Assembly (NCBI RefSeq): GCF_003597395.2
Contig: NC_133776.1
Location: 39,735,947-39,799,946 of the forward strand
Direction of reading: 5' to 3'
DNA: 64,000 nt
From: Chelonoidis abingdonii
Lineage: Eukaryota; Chordata; Testudines; Testudinidae
Notes under the pieces: model-generated
Databases searched by the model: none
Told to the model about the DNA's origin: nothing
The model's input: only the letters and a program-made list of their open reading frames with translations
Program-made: the position numbers and the translations under genes
In this document: positions 34,101 through 45,472 of the stretch, one piece after another
Layout: each line of letters opens with the position of its first letter
Numbering within the stretch: the first letter of the stretch is position 1

Positions 34101-37100
34101 TCAAATCTATTATAGACAAAAAAGTAGATGAAGGAATTGAAATAAGGAATTCATTATATTTAGATTACATGGGTAGAAATTTCCTTTCTTGCATGATCTC
34201 ATGAAATAGGCCAATCTAATAATCTTTCTAGATAACCACAAAAGCATATTGCATTCTGGTTTTACCTTCTCTTACTTGTACAGTTTTCCAGTCCAATGGT
34301 TCTTAAAAACGTACACAATTATCTACTTGGTTATCTGAACTAATACATTGGAAATAGTCAATCAATTTCTAATTCTGTTTTCGGGGGAAATTACAATGCC
34401 TTTATGCCTTAGCTGTTCACATATGGTATGTGTCCTGGCATAAAGAAAGTGCAAATAAGAAAAGTCAAGTGTGTTCCTGAGAAATGGGCTATTGGTCAGT
34501 GTGCAGTTGTGAGCGCAAGGGACTGATCCTGCAGCCATTACATAGACAACTTCCCATAACTTCAGGCCTCCAAATTTCCCTTGTTTCTCATTGTAATCTG
34601 ATAACAGATTCACCCTTGGCATTTGTAACTGAAGTAGTCACTTGTATGATACAGTGATGAAAATATTGTGATTAATTTGTACAAGCAGCTATATATGAAA
34701 CTGCACATTATAATGCATATGAAATGTGTTATTTGAAAATGTAGTCCCATGAATATAACTTTCTTTATTCTGACTGTGGTTATTTGAAATGATGCCCTGT
34801 TCTTTAAAACAAACTAAGTTAAGGGGAAAGTATCTTTTTCATCTTTGTAAGGGTACAACATGCCTTACAGTGGGGATGCTGCTATACTTTCCCACATGGG
34901 CTACCCACACTGGGGCAGCACTGTGTTGGGAACAGCCCCTACAGGAGTTCTGCTCCCAGTCCAACACAGGTGAGCAAGGGGTGGGCAGACAGATTCAGGA
35001 GGTGGATGGAGCTAGATTGTTCAAAACTTGGAAAATGCCAATCTGTATTGCAGTGTTAAGGGTGGTTGTTATTAATATATGCAGTCTGGTAGTACACAAA
35101 TGCACAAAGACTACCCAAGCATTGACCTTTGTCCTCCTCGTCTCTTTTGGGAAGGCAAGCCCACAGATCCCACTGCACTGGCCAGTGGAGCTAGGCTCAC
35201 ACAAGGGAGAGAGTGTGCTACAGTCTTCTGCAAAGAGCTGCTTAGCTCATGCAACTCCACCACCCTTCAAAGGTTTATATCTGTCTGAGATTTGTAGAGG
35301 TATTTCAATGGATTTTTAAGGGATCTAGGCACCTAAAGATGCAGAAAAGTGCCAAGTATGATTTTCACAAGAGTTTGTTGAATTCTAATATTTTGGCTGA
35401 GGTTTGTGAGGTTGACTTGCTTTCAATCACTTCTTAGTTGCTTTTTGCAACTGTTGTTTAAATATTTCCTTTACTCATTCTGTGACATTTCTCATCACTC
35501 TTGTCTTGCTTTAGAGTGCTCCAAAGGTCACAGTCCCATAATTTGTATTGTCATCTACAGCTGTTACCTCCATGAGGCATTTCCACAACAAAAGATTATT
35601 CCAAAGACCAAAAGAATATGACATTTTAATCTCAGCTCCCACACTTCACAGACAATGGTTTGACCTGTTGCTAGAAGTAATTTTAGTGAGTATTTATGCC
35701 AACAGGCAGGCACAAAAATTGTACAGACCTATTGAAAGAACAGCTCCTCCAAGTCTAGGTGATTGGCTCTTGCCCCCAGAAGAGCAAAAAGAAGTTCAGA
35801 GAGTCAAGAAGGACCATCCTTGAAACTATGGCAATCTATTCAGTGTAGTGATACTTTGCATATTTATATATTCAGATATGAATTGGTGATGTGGCTACTT
35901 GACTCATATTACACATGAAAAAGTAATATGCCAAAAGTATATTCTGATTCTTCAATGAATATATTATTTGCCCTTATACATTAACTTTTAGCTGAGGATT
36001 TCTAACCACTTTATAAACTATTACATGATACCACAGTCGCTAACCCATCTGCGAACAATTCATCCAGCACTGAAATTGAGCTATTTCTGGATTAGCAGAA
36101 TACAGCAACAGTCTACAATATTGCAGCAGCATGTACCCACAGAGCATTACAAATAGTCCTGCTCCCATCAGTAGTCTTGTTGAAGTCAATGGGACTACTC
36201 ATCTGAGTAAGGACTATTCACATGATCAGAAGGCTGAGACCCAGAAACAGCAGATGCAGCTGGGGGCAGGGGGGAACTTTGTTAGGCAAAATATATTTAT
36301 TTGCCTCTGAATTTGGCCCCAACAGCAATTTTGAAAAATGCTATGGGATCCTTGAAGATCACAAGGAGTGAAGACCTTGTTTTTACATTTCTTTGGAAAA
36401 GTAGCATCTCCAGCAGTGCAGTGTCCCCTAACTACATGGTACCGCACTGGTGTGATGCTGGCTCAGTGCCACCTATTGAATTACCAATACTGTTCTCCAT
36501 TAGATTGAGGGGCACTTCGGAGGACTCATATCCAAGTACTAATCCATCCTAGAGTGTATGAACTGACAAGATGACAGCAGAAAGTAACAAATAAGTCTGA
36601 AGATATCTACCATATCTTCCTGCAGGAACCCATCTTTGTTGTAGTTAGTTTAATCTCAAGTGAGCTACAATACTATACCACATTAGTTCACAAAAGTCAC
36701 ACATCTGATGCTAGGCATACCTGCAGAAATGTATCTCACAAGTCCTTTTAAAAATTGAGTAGAGGTGGATAGATACTGAAGTGCTCAAATCTCATGGGGT
36801 CTCCGGTGGAACCAATATATAAAATATGTAACATGACCACTTGGTACCTGAAAAAGTGTACCTCTGATGTTCCGATGTTTACGTACTTGGACATTTTCAC
36901 AATATTTTGCTGAGATTCATCATCTCTCTAGGCAACAGTATTGAAAATTGAATTATGCCAAACTCCAGTAATTCATGGAAACTGGTGTTTCGTATTTTGA
37001 ATGATAAAATACAGTATTTTTAAAAAGTCAGGTGTAAGCAAGGTAATATAACTTATTTCCAGGCTTCCAGGTACTGGATTTGGTCCAAATATATGAAAGA

Positions 37101-37440
37101 TGCAAAGCATATTCTTAGCCAAAACATTTCTTAAATTTGTCTTTTCACCAAATGAGGCCACCTAGAAGATTAAAAGCTTTCTCCTCTTCTCCCTTAAAAA
37201 ACATAATTTCATTCTAATTTAAAACTCTAATTGAGTGCACTTGTATTGCTAAGATATTCATTTTCCCTTTAGGGACAGTATTCCTATTAGTCACACAAGC
37301 TGTCTAATTATTTCATGGTAAGTCTTTTTTTCAAACCTTATACCTCTGCTACAAATGAGAAAGCAAATGCCTGTCATTTTTAAAAAGAGTATCTCAGTTC
37401 TGTCCTTAAATGATCAAATGCTTGAATTAAATACAATAAG
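31191..37440. other. Unassigned sequence, mostly unique
   Basis: A short (ATT)n run lies at about 32303-32320. Another weak palindrome half lies at 36168-36205 (CATCAGTAGTCTTGTTGAAG, then TCAATGGGACTACTCA). The 176-codon frame at 34789-35319 is the longest here but shows no domain, codon signature or conserved motif, so I leave it uncalled. 35548-35823 is likewise unrecognised. Confidence 0.45.
31350..31432. repeat. Imperfect palindrome, TTTTGAAAATTTT family
   Basis: GGAATTTTCAAATGGGTGGA on the left pairs with AGGAACTTTTGAAAATCCCA on the right. It has the same design as 26875-26960. Confidence 0.5.
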
Positions 37441-37507
37441 TCAGATCTTTAGCTGGTGTTCATAGCTTCAATGGACTGATGACAATTTACACCAGCTGCA
37501 GATCTGG
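37441..37507. repeat. Imperfect palindrome, GATCCTCAGCTGGTGTAAAT family
   Basis: TCAGATCTTTAGCTGGTGTT on the left pairs with ATTTACACCAGCTGCAGATC on the right, with CTTCAATGG in the loop. Relatives lie at 38783-38860, 45655-45725, 55174-55258 and, as one arm only, 59880-59950. Confidence 0.65.
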
Positions 37508-38782
37508 ACCAATATGCTTAGAATATAGAAATTCTGATAGGACTTAAAAGATGGTTATTTTATTCTGTTCAACCTAGATTCTCTCAAAAAATGTTTCCTC
37601 AATATAAAAACCACAGCAATCAATTGTATTATTTAATTCTTAGTGTTTATTCATTAATCAACATTTTAAAATGGTTAGCCAAGGTGCATGCTACCCAGGC
37701 AGTATGATGTACAATATAATAGTGTGTTTTTACTGGAGAAGAGATTGTATATCATCTCAGTCTCAAAACAGCATAACATGGGGAAACATTGTCACTGAAC
37801 TGACCTTTGGAGGGATTGTTGAGTTCATTTGAGCTCTGGTCCCTCGATCAGACCTAGTATTGCAGACTTTTGTGCCAGTGCAGTCCATTGCTGTTATGTA
37901 GAATGTAGCTCACTAGTTCTTTCCTCCAATTACTATTGTTTTCAGTGAAACTCCACATAGGTGCAGGGGTCTGTACTAACCAGGCGGAGGCTTTACTAAG
38001 TTCTTTGTTAAGGTGACACAATTCATCTGCAACCGCAAGGACATATTAATAATAGAATATTAGTAGACTGCGTTGTTTCCTTTGTACCAAATACCTTTAA
38101 AATCTTTGCATCCGTAATTCCATGATAGTGAAAAGTTTAGATATGTTTTTCTGATTTCTATAGTCAAGAGATGAATTCTGGCTTGTATATTCATTCCCTG
38201 TTCTTTTGAAAGAGAAAAGACATCTTAACATTTAGGAATTACTTTTATTATTTTCAGAACTATGCCTGGAGGTCTTAATTCATAAACATCATCTTTGTTC
38301 TAAGTTTAAAGCTTTTAAGGAGAAACAAACCTAATTACATACAGTATGTAGAAAATTTTGCTCTCAACCACTAATCAGTGGCTTGTGATGCATTTGGATG
38401 GAAGGAATTTAAGGCTGTAAAGTGTCATGTTTCTCATCCCTAACTGCATTGACTGCAGGAGTTCCAGGATTTTTGAGTGAAACTAATCATTTAGTTAAAT
38501 AAAAAAAGAAAATTATCTGTCAAGGGTCTTCAAAGCTTTGGAGATCATACATTTTTATTGTGCTTTTCTATTTAAAGACTATGGATGAGTGGGGTAAAAA
38601 TCAAGAACACAAATAGTTTTTAGAATAAAAGCTTCAGCTAAGAGATTTTTTTTTTTAATTCAACACTGATCTATATTCATCTGTAAGAAATCTGAGGGTT
38701 TTTGTTGGTGGGGCTTTGATTTTTGTTATTGTTAAAAAAAAGGCAAAAAAAAATCTTTTTAAAAAAGCAGATGCTCATGGGG
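37508..38782. other. Unassigned sequence
   Basis: Nothing recognised except short A and T runs near 38647 and 38734-38765. Confidence 0.4.
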
Positions 38783-38860
38783 CCAGATCCTCAGCTTGCA
38801 TAAGATGACATAAACTAGTGTAAATGGAGCTATGCATATTTACACCAGCTGAGAATCCAG
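38783..38860. repeat. Imperfect palindrome, GATCCTCAGCTGGTGTAAAT family
   Basis: CCAGATCCTCAGCTTGCATA on the left pairs with ATTTACACCAGCTGAGAATC followed by CAG on the right. This is the best-preserved member of the family in the window. Confidence 0.75.
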
Positions 38861-39895
38861 CCTAGATTATATCTGATAGTTTTCTATCATGCTGCAAGGA
38901 TGCCAGCAATAGCTATCTCTGTTTGGTCAGATTTAGGGGTATTTGGTCTTATCTTAAATAAGCACATCTGGCAATGAATCTAAACAATATGGTTTGTTTC
39001 AGAATCTGAACCCTCCTCACTAGCATATATGGACCCTGAGGATGTTTAATGCTATTAAGGAAAAATTTCAAGGCTGTAAGAGAGGCTGAAAATGAATAGT
39101 ATTTTAGATTGTTAGCCCAGGGCTGCAGCATTTAATTGAATTCATAGAATTTCAGCTAAGTAGGCAACTATCTTTCTGACCTGGGGGAGGCTTGGATATA
39201 TCAATAACATCAGTGTTATTAACAAAGAAGCTAACCTGGCACTAAAGAGACATTAGCAAGTTTTATCTTTGTAGGAGAAAAGAATACTCTTGAGTGATGT
39301 GACTCCTGATCAGTCATTTAAAGCTTACTGTTGTGACCTCATACTCATAGTTCTGCTTGTTTAGCTTTAATTGCTATAATGTATAATTGCCATGTCCTGC
39401 ATACCATTGCCTATGTTGTACAATAACCATTTAAAGATGAGCATGCTTAATTAACATTAGAAAATTGTGTCTTTATAGAAACCTTGGACTGATTCAATTC
39501 ACAAAGAATCATTTGCAGTTTAGTTATTGTAACACTGTTCAGATGAAAAATGCTGGCCATTTAGAATCATTTGCTAGAGAGCACTGTGTGTTGCTCTATA
39601 CTAAGCAACAGGCATTTGGCAGATGAGTGGCGGGGTTTAAACTTTTGCATGGTCATAAATTGGATATTATTGTTGTCTCCAATAACTTCCAGATCACTAT
39701 CATAAAAAGCTATCAGGGGCACAGTTTAATTTTTACCTGTGAATATGCTCACTTTCGTCTGTCTATGGAAGTCAAGATATGTAAAGTTCAATTAAGTCTG
39801 ATAGAGAATGAATTACCTTCTGAGCTCACCTCATAGTAAGTGCTGGGTTGGGAATGTAAAGAACAAACTGACAGATGCTAATTTTCCAGAATACT
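38861..39895. other. Unassigned sequence
   Basis: The 69-codon frame at 39627-39836 has no recognisable family. No clear repeat is visible. Confidence 0.4.
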
Positions 39896-39906
39896 AGTGA
39901 CTTCCA

Positions 39907-39957
39907 CTAACTAAATTTGTTAGTCTCTAAGGTGCCACAAGTACTTCTGTTCTTTTT
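39907..39957 (+). mobile_element. 51-bp 5'-truncated retroelement tail with 11-bp target duplication
   Basis: The insert contains AAATTTGTTAGTCTCTAAGG then TGCCACAAGTACTTCTGTTC, ending in CTTTTT. This is the same tail as 40120-40167. It is flanked exactly by AGTGACTTCCA at 39896-39906 and 39958-39968. The pattern is that of target-primed reverse transcription with extreme 5' truncation: only the last ~50 bp were copied. Confidence 0.8.
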
Positions 39958-39984
39958 AGTGACTTCCAGTAGACTTCCATGAGA

Positions 39985-40167
39985 AACACTTCATACACCT
40001 AAATACTGTAGCTCAGTTCACCTTTTCATGTTCTCTGTATGTATAAATATCTTCTTACTGTATATTCAATTCTATGCATCCGATGAAGTGGGCTGTCGCC
40101 CACGAAAGCTTATGCTCAGATAAATTTGTTAGTCTCTAAGGTGCCACAAGTACTCTTGTTCTTTTTA
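39985..40167 (+). mobile_element. Retroelement 3' end with hammerhead-like fold
   Basis: It ends with AAATTTGTTAGTCTCTAAGG, TGCCACAAGTACTCTTGTTC and TTTTT, a tail very common in turtle and other amniote genomes. Just upstream is CGATGAAGTGGGCTGTCGCC then CACGAAAGC (40081-40109), a stable hairpin flanked by GATGA and GAAA. The left limit is uncertain and no coding part is attached. I suspect a Penelope-like or other non-LTR element but cannot show it. Confidence 0.6.
40080..40117 (+). ncRNA. Degenerate hammerhead-ribozyme-like motif
   Basis: Mapped on the hammerhead core: C-(C)-G-A-T-G-A at 40080-40086 (consensus CUGANGA, with U4 changed to C) and an extra A at 40087. Helix II is GTGGGC/GCCCAC (40088-40093 with 40098-40103), followed by GAAA at 40104-40107. 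Helix III is A-G-C / G-C-U (40107-40109 with 40114-40116) with loop TTAT. The CUC cleavage triplet ends at 40117. Helix I is weak. The extra A, the U4 change and the poor helix I argue against activity in this copy. The likeness could also be chance in a hairpin-bearing tail. Confidence 0.3.
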
Positions 40168-41130
40168 TAATTGACTAATGATGATGATGATGCCTCTACT
40201 CCCCATTGGGTTCAAACTCTGTTTCTGGTTGCCTTAAAGAATTACTGTCCTCACCAAGGATTTGAGAGACTGCATCAAGGAAACAATTGAGGCCCAAGTT
40301 ACAGAGATGTTCCAAAAAAGCTATCCTCACTCCTGTGAGTCCAGTCTTAGAAGAAGTCTGCAGGCTTTTTAAAATCTCCTGCGGAAGGCTCTATTAGGAA
40401 AGGTCACTGTTTTTTTTGACAAGGGATATGTCTGCGAATGAGGTATTTAGACATGATTGTGAGATGTGGGTTTCGTTTTAGAAATACACTGTTGGTTTGA
40501 ACTATGGAATATAATTGGTGCGTACAATAACTGCACAGTGGGCATCTCTCAAGACGATAGGCTTCATTTTTACCTGTGAACTTGATCCATTCGAAATTTT
40601 AAAGAAGCCAGCAAAGGTAGCTGCTATTGGTATAGTTGATGGAGAATCTATCACTGATTGGGCAGTGGAGACATAAATAGACAAGAGTTCACTTTTCCCT
40701 AATTTGTCTCACTTTCACATATTCTTTTTGGTCCAGAAATTTTGTTCATTTTTACAATAATTTTTAAAAGCAGAATAAATTGCATTATTTATTGTTGAGA
40801 GTTTTGAGGGGAATTTTTTTAGGGAGGAACAAACTCCATTTCTCTTATCCTTGTTGTATACTTTGTGTTTAACAATGAACTGTTTCTATAAGTTGTCAAT
40901 ATAAGTAGTAGTTTATGGAAGGGCATTTTCTCATTACATTAGCATCACTATGTGGGAGTTATGTCATAAAACTCTGCTTATTCTTTCTGCATAACAGAAT
41001 CAATGATATGATGGTGCAGGATATAATTTATAATTTGCTTTAAAATAAATAGGCTATTTAGCCATACTGAGCAAAACTCATCCCAATGGCGTAAAATGGA
41101 CTTAAACATTGTTTAGCCCAATTTCTTCTT
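40168..41130. other. Unassigned sequence
   Basis: A (GAT)n-like patch (TGATGATGATGATG) lies near 40180. Nothing else is recognised. Confidence 0.4.
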
Positions 41131-41190
41131 TTTATTCATGTGAGTTAAATGGCCATGCATTTTATTCATGTGAGTTAAATGGCCATGCAT
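41131..41190. repeat. Perfect 30-bp tandem duplication
   Basis: Two identical 30-bp units lie at 41131-41160 and 41161-41190. Each begins TTTATTCATGTGAGTTAAAT and ends GGCCATGCAT. The lack of any difference suggests a recent slip or duplication, possibly polymorphic. Confidence 0.97.
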
Positions 41191-41234
41191 TTTTATATTG
41201 ACTATATCTGAAACCTGATGGAACATCAGTTCTG

Positions 41235-41445
41235 TGATATTCAAAGTCAGCAGATAGTACACAGGAGATGTGAGTCCGGAGACAGTATGACCTCATGTGA
41301 ATCATTCAACTTTCTTGCACTTCAGTTGCCCTAATAAGAAAATGGCAATAATTTTGTCTACCTACTTTTGCAAAGTAGTTTGAAATCTTTGGCTAAAAAG
41401 AGCTTTCTTTACATACTGTTTATATTATTATTCAGTATGATAATC
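41235..41445 (+). mobile_element. MIR-like SINE
   Basis: The tRNA-like head is poor, but the core and tail are ordered as expected: CCTCATGTGAATCATTCAAC, TTGCACTTCAGTTGCCCTAA, TAAGAAAATGGCAATAATTT, GCAAAGTAGTTTGAAATCTT and TTATATTATTATTCAG. Confidence 0.65.
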
Positions 41446-42190
41446 ACAGTTGCCATCTTCTTTAACTATAGCATAGAACACTCTGTTATTGTTCATCTAG
41501 ATGACAAAATAGGACTTGTGGATATTATTGCTTACGCAGAGCCACAGGCTGAATTATGTCTTGCTGACATTGGTTTCAATGTTACCCTTTTTTGTGTTTA
41601 TGATCAACACACACATCAGTTATATTTCTTGTGGTAGATAGTAGATATTTGCAAGCATTTAGCAAATATTTTATGCTAACAATTTTCAGTCTGTGGGTTT
41701 TTCATAAAATATTTGCTTTGACCATTTGTTATTCATGGTGGTTGCCTAAGTAACATGTGACTGTTTTCGTTCCCTAGGTGGATTGGACTGAAACTGAAGA
41801 ACAATGAATGCAAAACAGCACATGATAAACAACTGTACTTTCTGGATGGATTTTTAGGCAAACAGCCATTACCACTAAAATTTGTGAAGCAAACAGTGAA
41901 TAGTAGAACAAATGACAGCAAATCAAATGTATTGCTTTTATTCATGAAAATATTTGTGGATCACTTTTGTGTGTGGTGCATGTGTGTATTAATTGATGAG
42001 TTCTACTTAGAGATCATTTCTTTCCTGAAATGACTTGGATACATTCAGATACCTGTTGTCATCTCTCTCTTTCTGTCTATAAAAGTTGAAAGAGCTATGT
42101 TAGTCCCATTTATTTTGCAATCAGCTTACAACTCTGCCTAATGTTTACATATTGGTGTATTGCATCCACTCATCATCTGAATATTAACTA
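41446..42190. other. Unassigned sequence
   Basis: No gene or clear repeat is recognised between the SINE and the hAT element. The 70-codon minus frame at 41733-41945 has no domain. Confidence 0.4.
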
Positions 42191-42579
42191 AGGCTGTCAA
42201 GTAATTAAAAAAATAATTGATTAATCACCTGATTACAAAAAAATTAATCGTGATTATGCGATTAATCACACTGTTAAAATAGAATACCATTTATTTAGAT
42301 ATTTTTGGATGTTTTCTACATTTTCAAATATATTGATTTCAATTACAACACAGAACACAAAGTGTACAGTGCTCACTTTATATTTATTTTTTATTATAAA
42401 TATTTGTGCTATAAAAACAAAAGAAATAGTATTTTTCAATTCACCTCATACAAGTACTACAATCTCTTTATTATGAAAGTTGAACTTACAAAAGTAGAAT
42501 TATGTACAAAAAATAACTGCATTCAAAAATAAAACAAGGTAAAACTTTAAACCTACAAGTCCACTCAGTCCCACTTTTG

Positions 42580-43199
42580 TTCAGTCAGTCACTCAGACAA
42601 CCATGTTTGTTTACATTTGCAGGAGATAATGCTGCCCACTTCTTGTTTACAATGTCTCCTGAAAGTGAGAATAGGTATTCACATGGTACTGTTGTAGCCG
42701 GCATCGCAAGATATTTACGCGACAGATGCATTAAAGATTCCTATGTACCTTCATACTTCAACCAGCATTCCAAAGGACATGCGTCCACGCTAATAAGGGG
42801 TTCTGCTTGATAATGATCCAAAGCAGTGCAGACTGACACATGTTCACCTTAATAATCTGAGTCAGATGGCACCAGCAGAAGGTTGATTTTCTTTTTTGGT
42901 GGTTTGGATTCTGTAGTTTCCACATCAGAGTGTTGTTGTTTTAAGACTTCTGAAAGCATGCTCCACACCTCAAACCTCTCAGATTTTGGAAGGCACTTCA
43001 GATTCTTAAACCTTGGGTTGAGTGATGTAGCTATCTTTAGAAATTTTACATTGGTACCTTCTTTTGCGTTTGTCAAATCTGCAGTGAAAGTGTACTTAAA
43101 ATGAACAACATGTGCTGGGTCACCATCTGAGAGTGCTATAACATTAAATACATGGCAGAATGGGTAAAACAGAGCAGGAGACATACGATTCTCCCCCAA
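42580..43199 (-). pseudogene. hAT transposase C-terminal half, broken
   Basis: On the minus strand, from 43199: FYPFCHVFNVIALSDGDPA, then KFLKIATSLNPRFKNLKCLP, the LDPRFK-type block of ZBED/hAT transposases. A charged linker KPPKKKINLLL follows. Past a stop and shift come DACPLECWLKYEG, LSRKYLAMPATTVPCEYLFS and LSGDIVNKKWAALSPANVNK. The last two are the hAT C-terminal dimerisation domain. The N-terminal BED finger and most of the catalytic domain are absent. Stops make it non-functional. Confidence 0.85.
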
Positions 43200-43234
43200 G
43201 GAGTTCAGTCACAAATTTAATAAGCACATTATTT

Positions 43235-43460
43235 TTTTAATGAGTGTCATCAACATGGAAGCATGACCTCTGGAATGGTGGCCGAAGCATGAAGGGACAT
43301 ACAAATGTTTAGAATATCTGGCACGTAAATACCTTGCAATGCTGGCTACAAAATGCCTGTTCTTACTTTCAGGGGACATTGTAAATAAGAAGCGGGCAGC
43401 ATTATCTCCCATAAATGTAAACAAACATGTTTTTCTTATGATTGGCTAAACAAGAAGTAG
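43235..43460 (+). pseudogene. Second, inverted copy of the hAT dimerisation domain
   Basis: On the plus strand: MEA, a stop, PLEWWPKHEGTYKCLEYLAR, KYLAMLATKCLFLLSGDIVN and KKRAALSPINVNKH. It repeats the last part of the minus-strand transposase (42580-42800) in opposite orientation. A small deletion removes the VPCER portion seen in the other copy. It is part of the right inverted arm, not an independent gene. Confidence 0.85.
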
Positions 43461-43761
43461 GACTGAGTGGATTTGAGGGCTCTAAAGTTTTCCATTGTTT
43501 TGTTTTTGAGCTCTGTTACGTAACAAAAAAAATATCTACATTTGTAGAAATCTATATTTGTAAAGTAAGCACTATACATGTATTCTGTGTTGTAATTGAA
43601 ATCAATATATTTGAAAATTTAGAAAAACATCAAAAAATATTTAATACATTTCAATGGGTATTTTATTGTTTAACAGTGTGATTAAAACTGTGATTAAATT
43701 GCAATTAATTTTTTAAATCATGATTAATTTTTTTGAGTTAACTGTGAATAATCGTCAGCCC

Positions 43762-44624
43762 GAATTAATACCCCTCTTGACTTTTCGAACAAAAACAATC
43801 TGGTTCACTAGATAATTTAAATTACTCACTCCCACCATGTCTGATTCAGCTGACATATTAACTTATGTATTGATACTTTTCATACCTTTTGAAATGAAAC
43901 CAGGCTGACGAAGTTGTTAACTTTTTTGAGACAATCAGTAGGGCTTATTCTTTTTTTTTTTTTTTTTTTAAACTGTTTGCAAGGTATAATATTTGTTATA
44001 AAAATGCAGTTCAGCCAGTTGTCTGATTTTTCTACTTGATCTCCAGCTAGTCAATAACAATGCCAAAAAGCATGACTATGATTACTAATTCAATTTTCTT
44101 TTTACAGTCACAAACCAGTCTGAGATTCTAATTTCTGCCGAACAGCTATATTAGTGAATTGCTGGAGAGGCTCACTGTCTTTTCATGTAATTCATACTCA
44201 TGCAAAATAATGCACCACATTGTGACAAGCCAAGCAGTCAAGAGATCGAAGAAATTAAATAAGACTGAGGAATAATGGTTTGGAGAAGCATGGTTTAATA
44301 ATCTTTCTATGAGGTTTCTTCAGCACAAGGTCTGATTTGATAAAAACCTGCCTGCCCTTCTTTTAAACATATTTAGCCAAACCCTGAAGCCCTTACTCGA
44401 TGATAACTCCCATTCACGTCAATGGCAGTTTGGCATAAGTATATCAGGATTGGGCCCATTGATTCTGTCCAGCATAATAAAAGAAGTGGCATCAGATCAA
44501 ACTAACTGTCAATTTAGCTCACTTGCCTTTGTTAGCTCTCCCTTTTATGGTCTTACTATGTTATATAATTTCAACCTATTTTATCTAATTTAGCAAAAAC
44601 TTCCTTAAAGTCCAGTTTCATCAC
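43762..44624. other. Unassigned sequence with T19 run
   Basis: A run of 19 thymines lies at 43951-43969. A weak palindrome relic (CTTACTCGATGATAACTCCC then ATTCACGTCAATGGCAG) lies near 44392-44430. Nothing else is recognised. Confidence 0.45.
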
Positions 44625-44627
44625 TAA

Positions 44628-44927
44628 GGCCTGGTCTACACTGGGGGGAGGGGAGGGATCGATCTCAGATATGCAACTTCAGCTACGAGAATAGCACAGC
44701 TGAAGTCGACATATCTTAGATCGACTTACTTCATGTCCTCACGGCATGGGATCAATGGCCGCCACTCCCCCGTAGACTCCGCTTCCACCTCTCGCCCTGG
44801 TGGAGTTCCAGAGTCGATGGGGAGCGCATTCGGGGATCGAGCTATCGCGTCTAGACGAGACGTGATACATCGATCCTCGATAGATCGATCACTACCCGCC
44901 AGTGTGGCAGGTAGTGTAGACATACCC
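44628..44927. mobile_element. Harbinger-like MITE, copy 1 (300 bp)
   Basis: The ends are GGCCTGGTCTACACT and AGTGTAGACATACCC, flanked by TAA at 44625-44627 and 44928-44930. A 3-bp TAA duplication fits PIF/Harbinger. Two internal hairpins are visible. The first lies at about 44660-44726 (GATCTCAGATATGCAACTTC ... TGAAGTCGACATATCTTAGA). The second lies at about 44835-44882 (GGGATCGAGCTATCGCGTCT ... AGACGTGATACATCGATCC). There is no coding capacity. The complementary 65-codon frames on both strands simply reflect the palindromic, CpG-rich sequence. Confidence 0.88.
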
Positions 44928-44930
44928 TAA

Positions 44931-45472
44931 CCTTCAACATCTCTTCTCAGAAAGAAAAATTCAGTTGCTTTCATATGCAAGAGATTTAATATATAATAAA
45001 ATCAAATAGCTCTGACCAGCTGCTTGTTCTAGTTACTGTTTGTCTGACATCAGGACTTCTTGGGCAGGAGGTCTACAGATTCTGAATCTCTAATGTTTGT
45101 CACTTCTCATTCCCTTGAAAATTTTCTGGGTCAGTTTTATCAATATTAATTATCCTTATGACTTTCTAGTAGTTTTTCAGCATAAAAGCTAACTGGATGT
45201 TGAGCAAAATTGAGTGTCCTTATTACTTAATTGTTATTGAGTATATTTGTAAAATTTCAGGAATTGTTTACTTTTAAAATTTATTTTCCTAATATCATTT
45301 GATATTTTAAAATCTATTCCCATGTAGTAATGATTGTATCTTCTGTTACAAATTTGCTCAACTAACTCAAATGTCCATCATGCCGATATGAAAAGCCATA
45401 AAACAGTCCGCAATGTATATTACAAAAATGTTTTCTTGCTTTCCTCATCCTTCCTGCCTCTTTTCTAGGGAA
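44931..45472. other. Unassigned sequence
   Basis: Nothing recognised. Confidence 0.4.

Larger units (their letters stand above)
42191..43761. mobile_element. hAT-type element with long inverted arms (foldback)
   Basis: The termini are AGGCTGTCAAGTAATT and its partner ending CGTCAGCCC. Multiple ATTAATCG/CGATTAAT words occur in both subterminal parts. The arms (about 42191-42820 and 43225-43761) are inverted copies. For example, ATTTTCAAATATATTGATTT at about 42321 is answered by AAATCAATATATTTGAAAAT near 43599. The transposase C-terminal coding segment is present in both arms in opposite orientation. Only the centre (about 42850-43220) is single-copy. No clear 8-bp duplication is visible at the ends. 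Confidence 0.85.

Noticed and set aside
34789..35319. 176-codon plus-strand open frame
   Set aside because: No recognisable family, domain or exon signal. A frame of this length is not surprising among six frames over 64 kb. A comparative coding-potential test would decide.
35548..35823. 91-codon plus-strand frame, possible retroelement piece
   Set aside because: No motif was recognised and no repeat context supports it.
42191..43761. Clear 8-bp target duplication of the hAT foldback element
   Set aside because: Flanks ATTAACTA and GAATTAAT are not convincingly the same. The ends may be slightly misplaced or the duplication decayed.
44726..44930. Pair of 65-codon frames on opposite strands
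   Set aside because: They arise from the palindromic, CpG-rich interior of a MITE. The similar frame at 46463-46675 confirms that they track the element.
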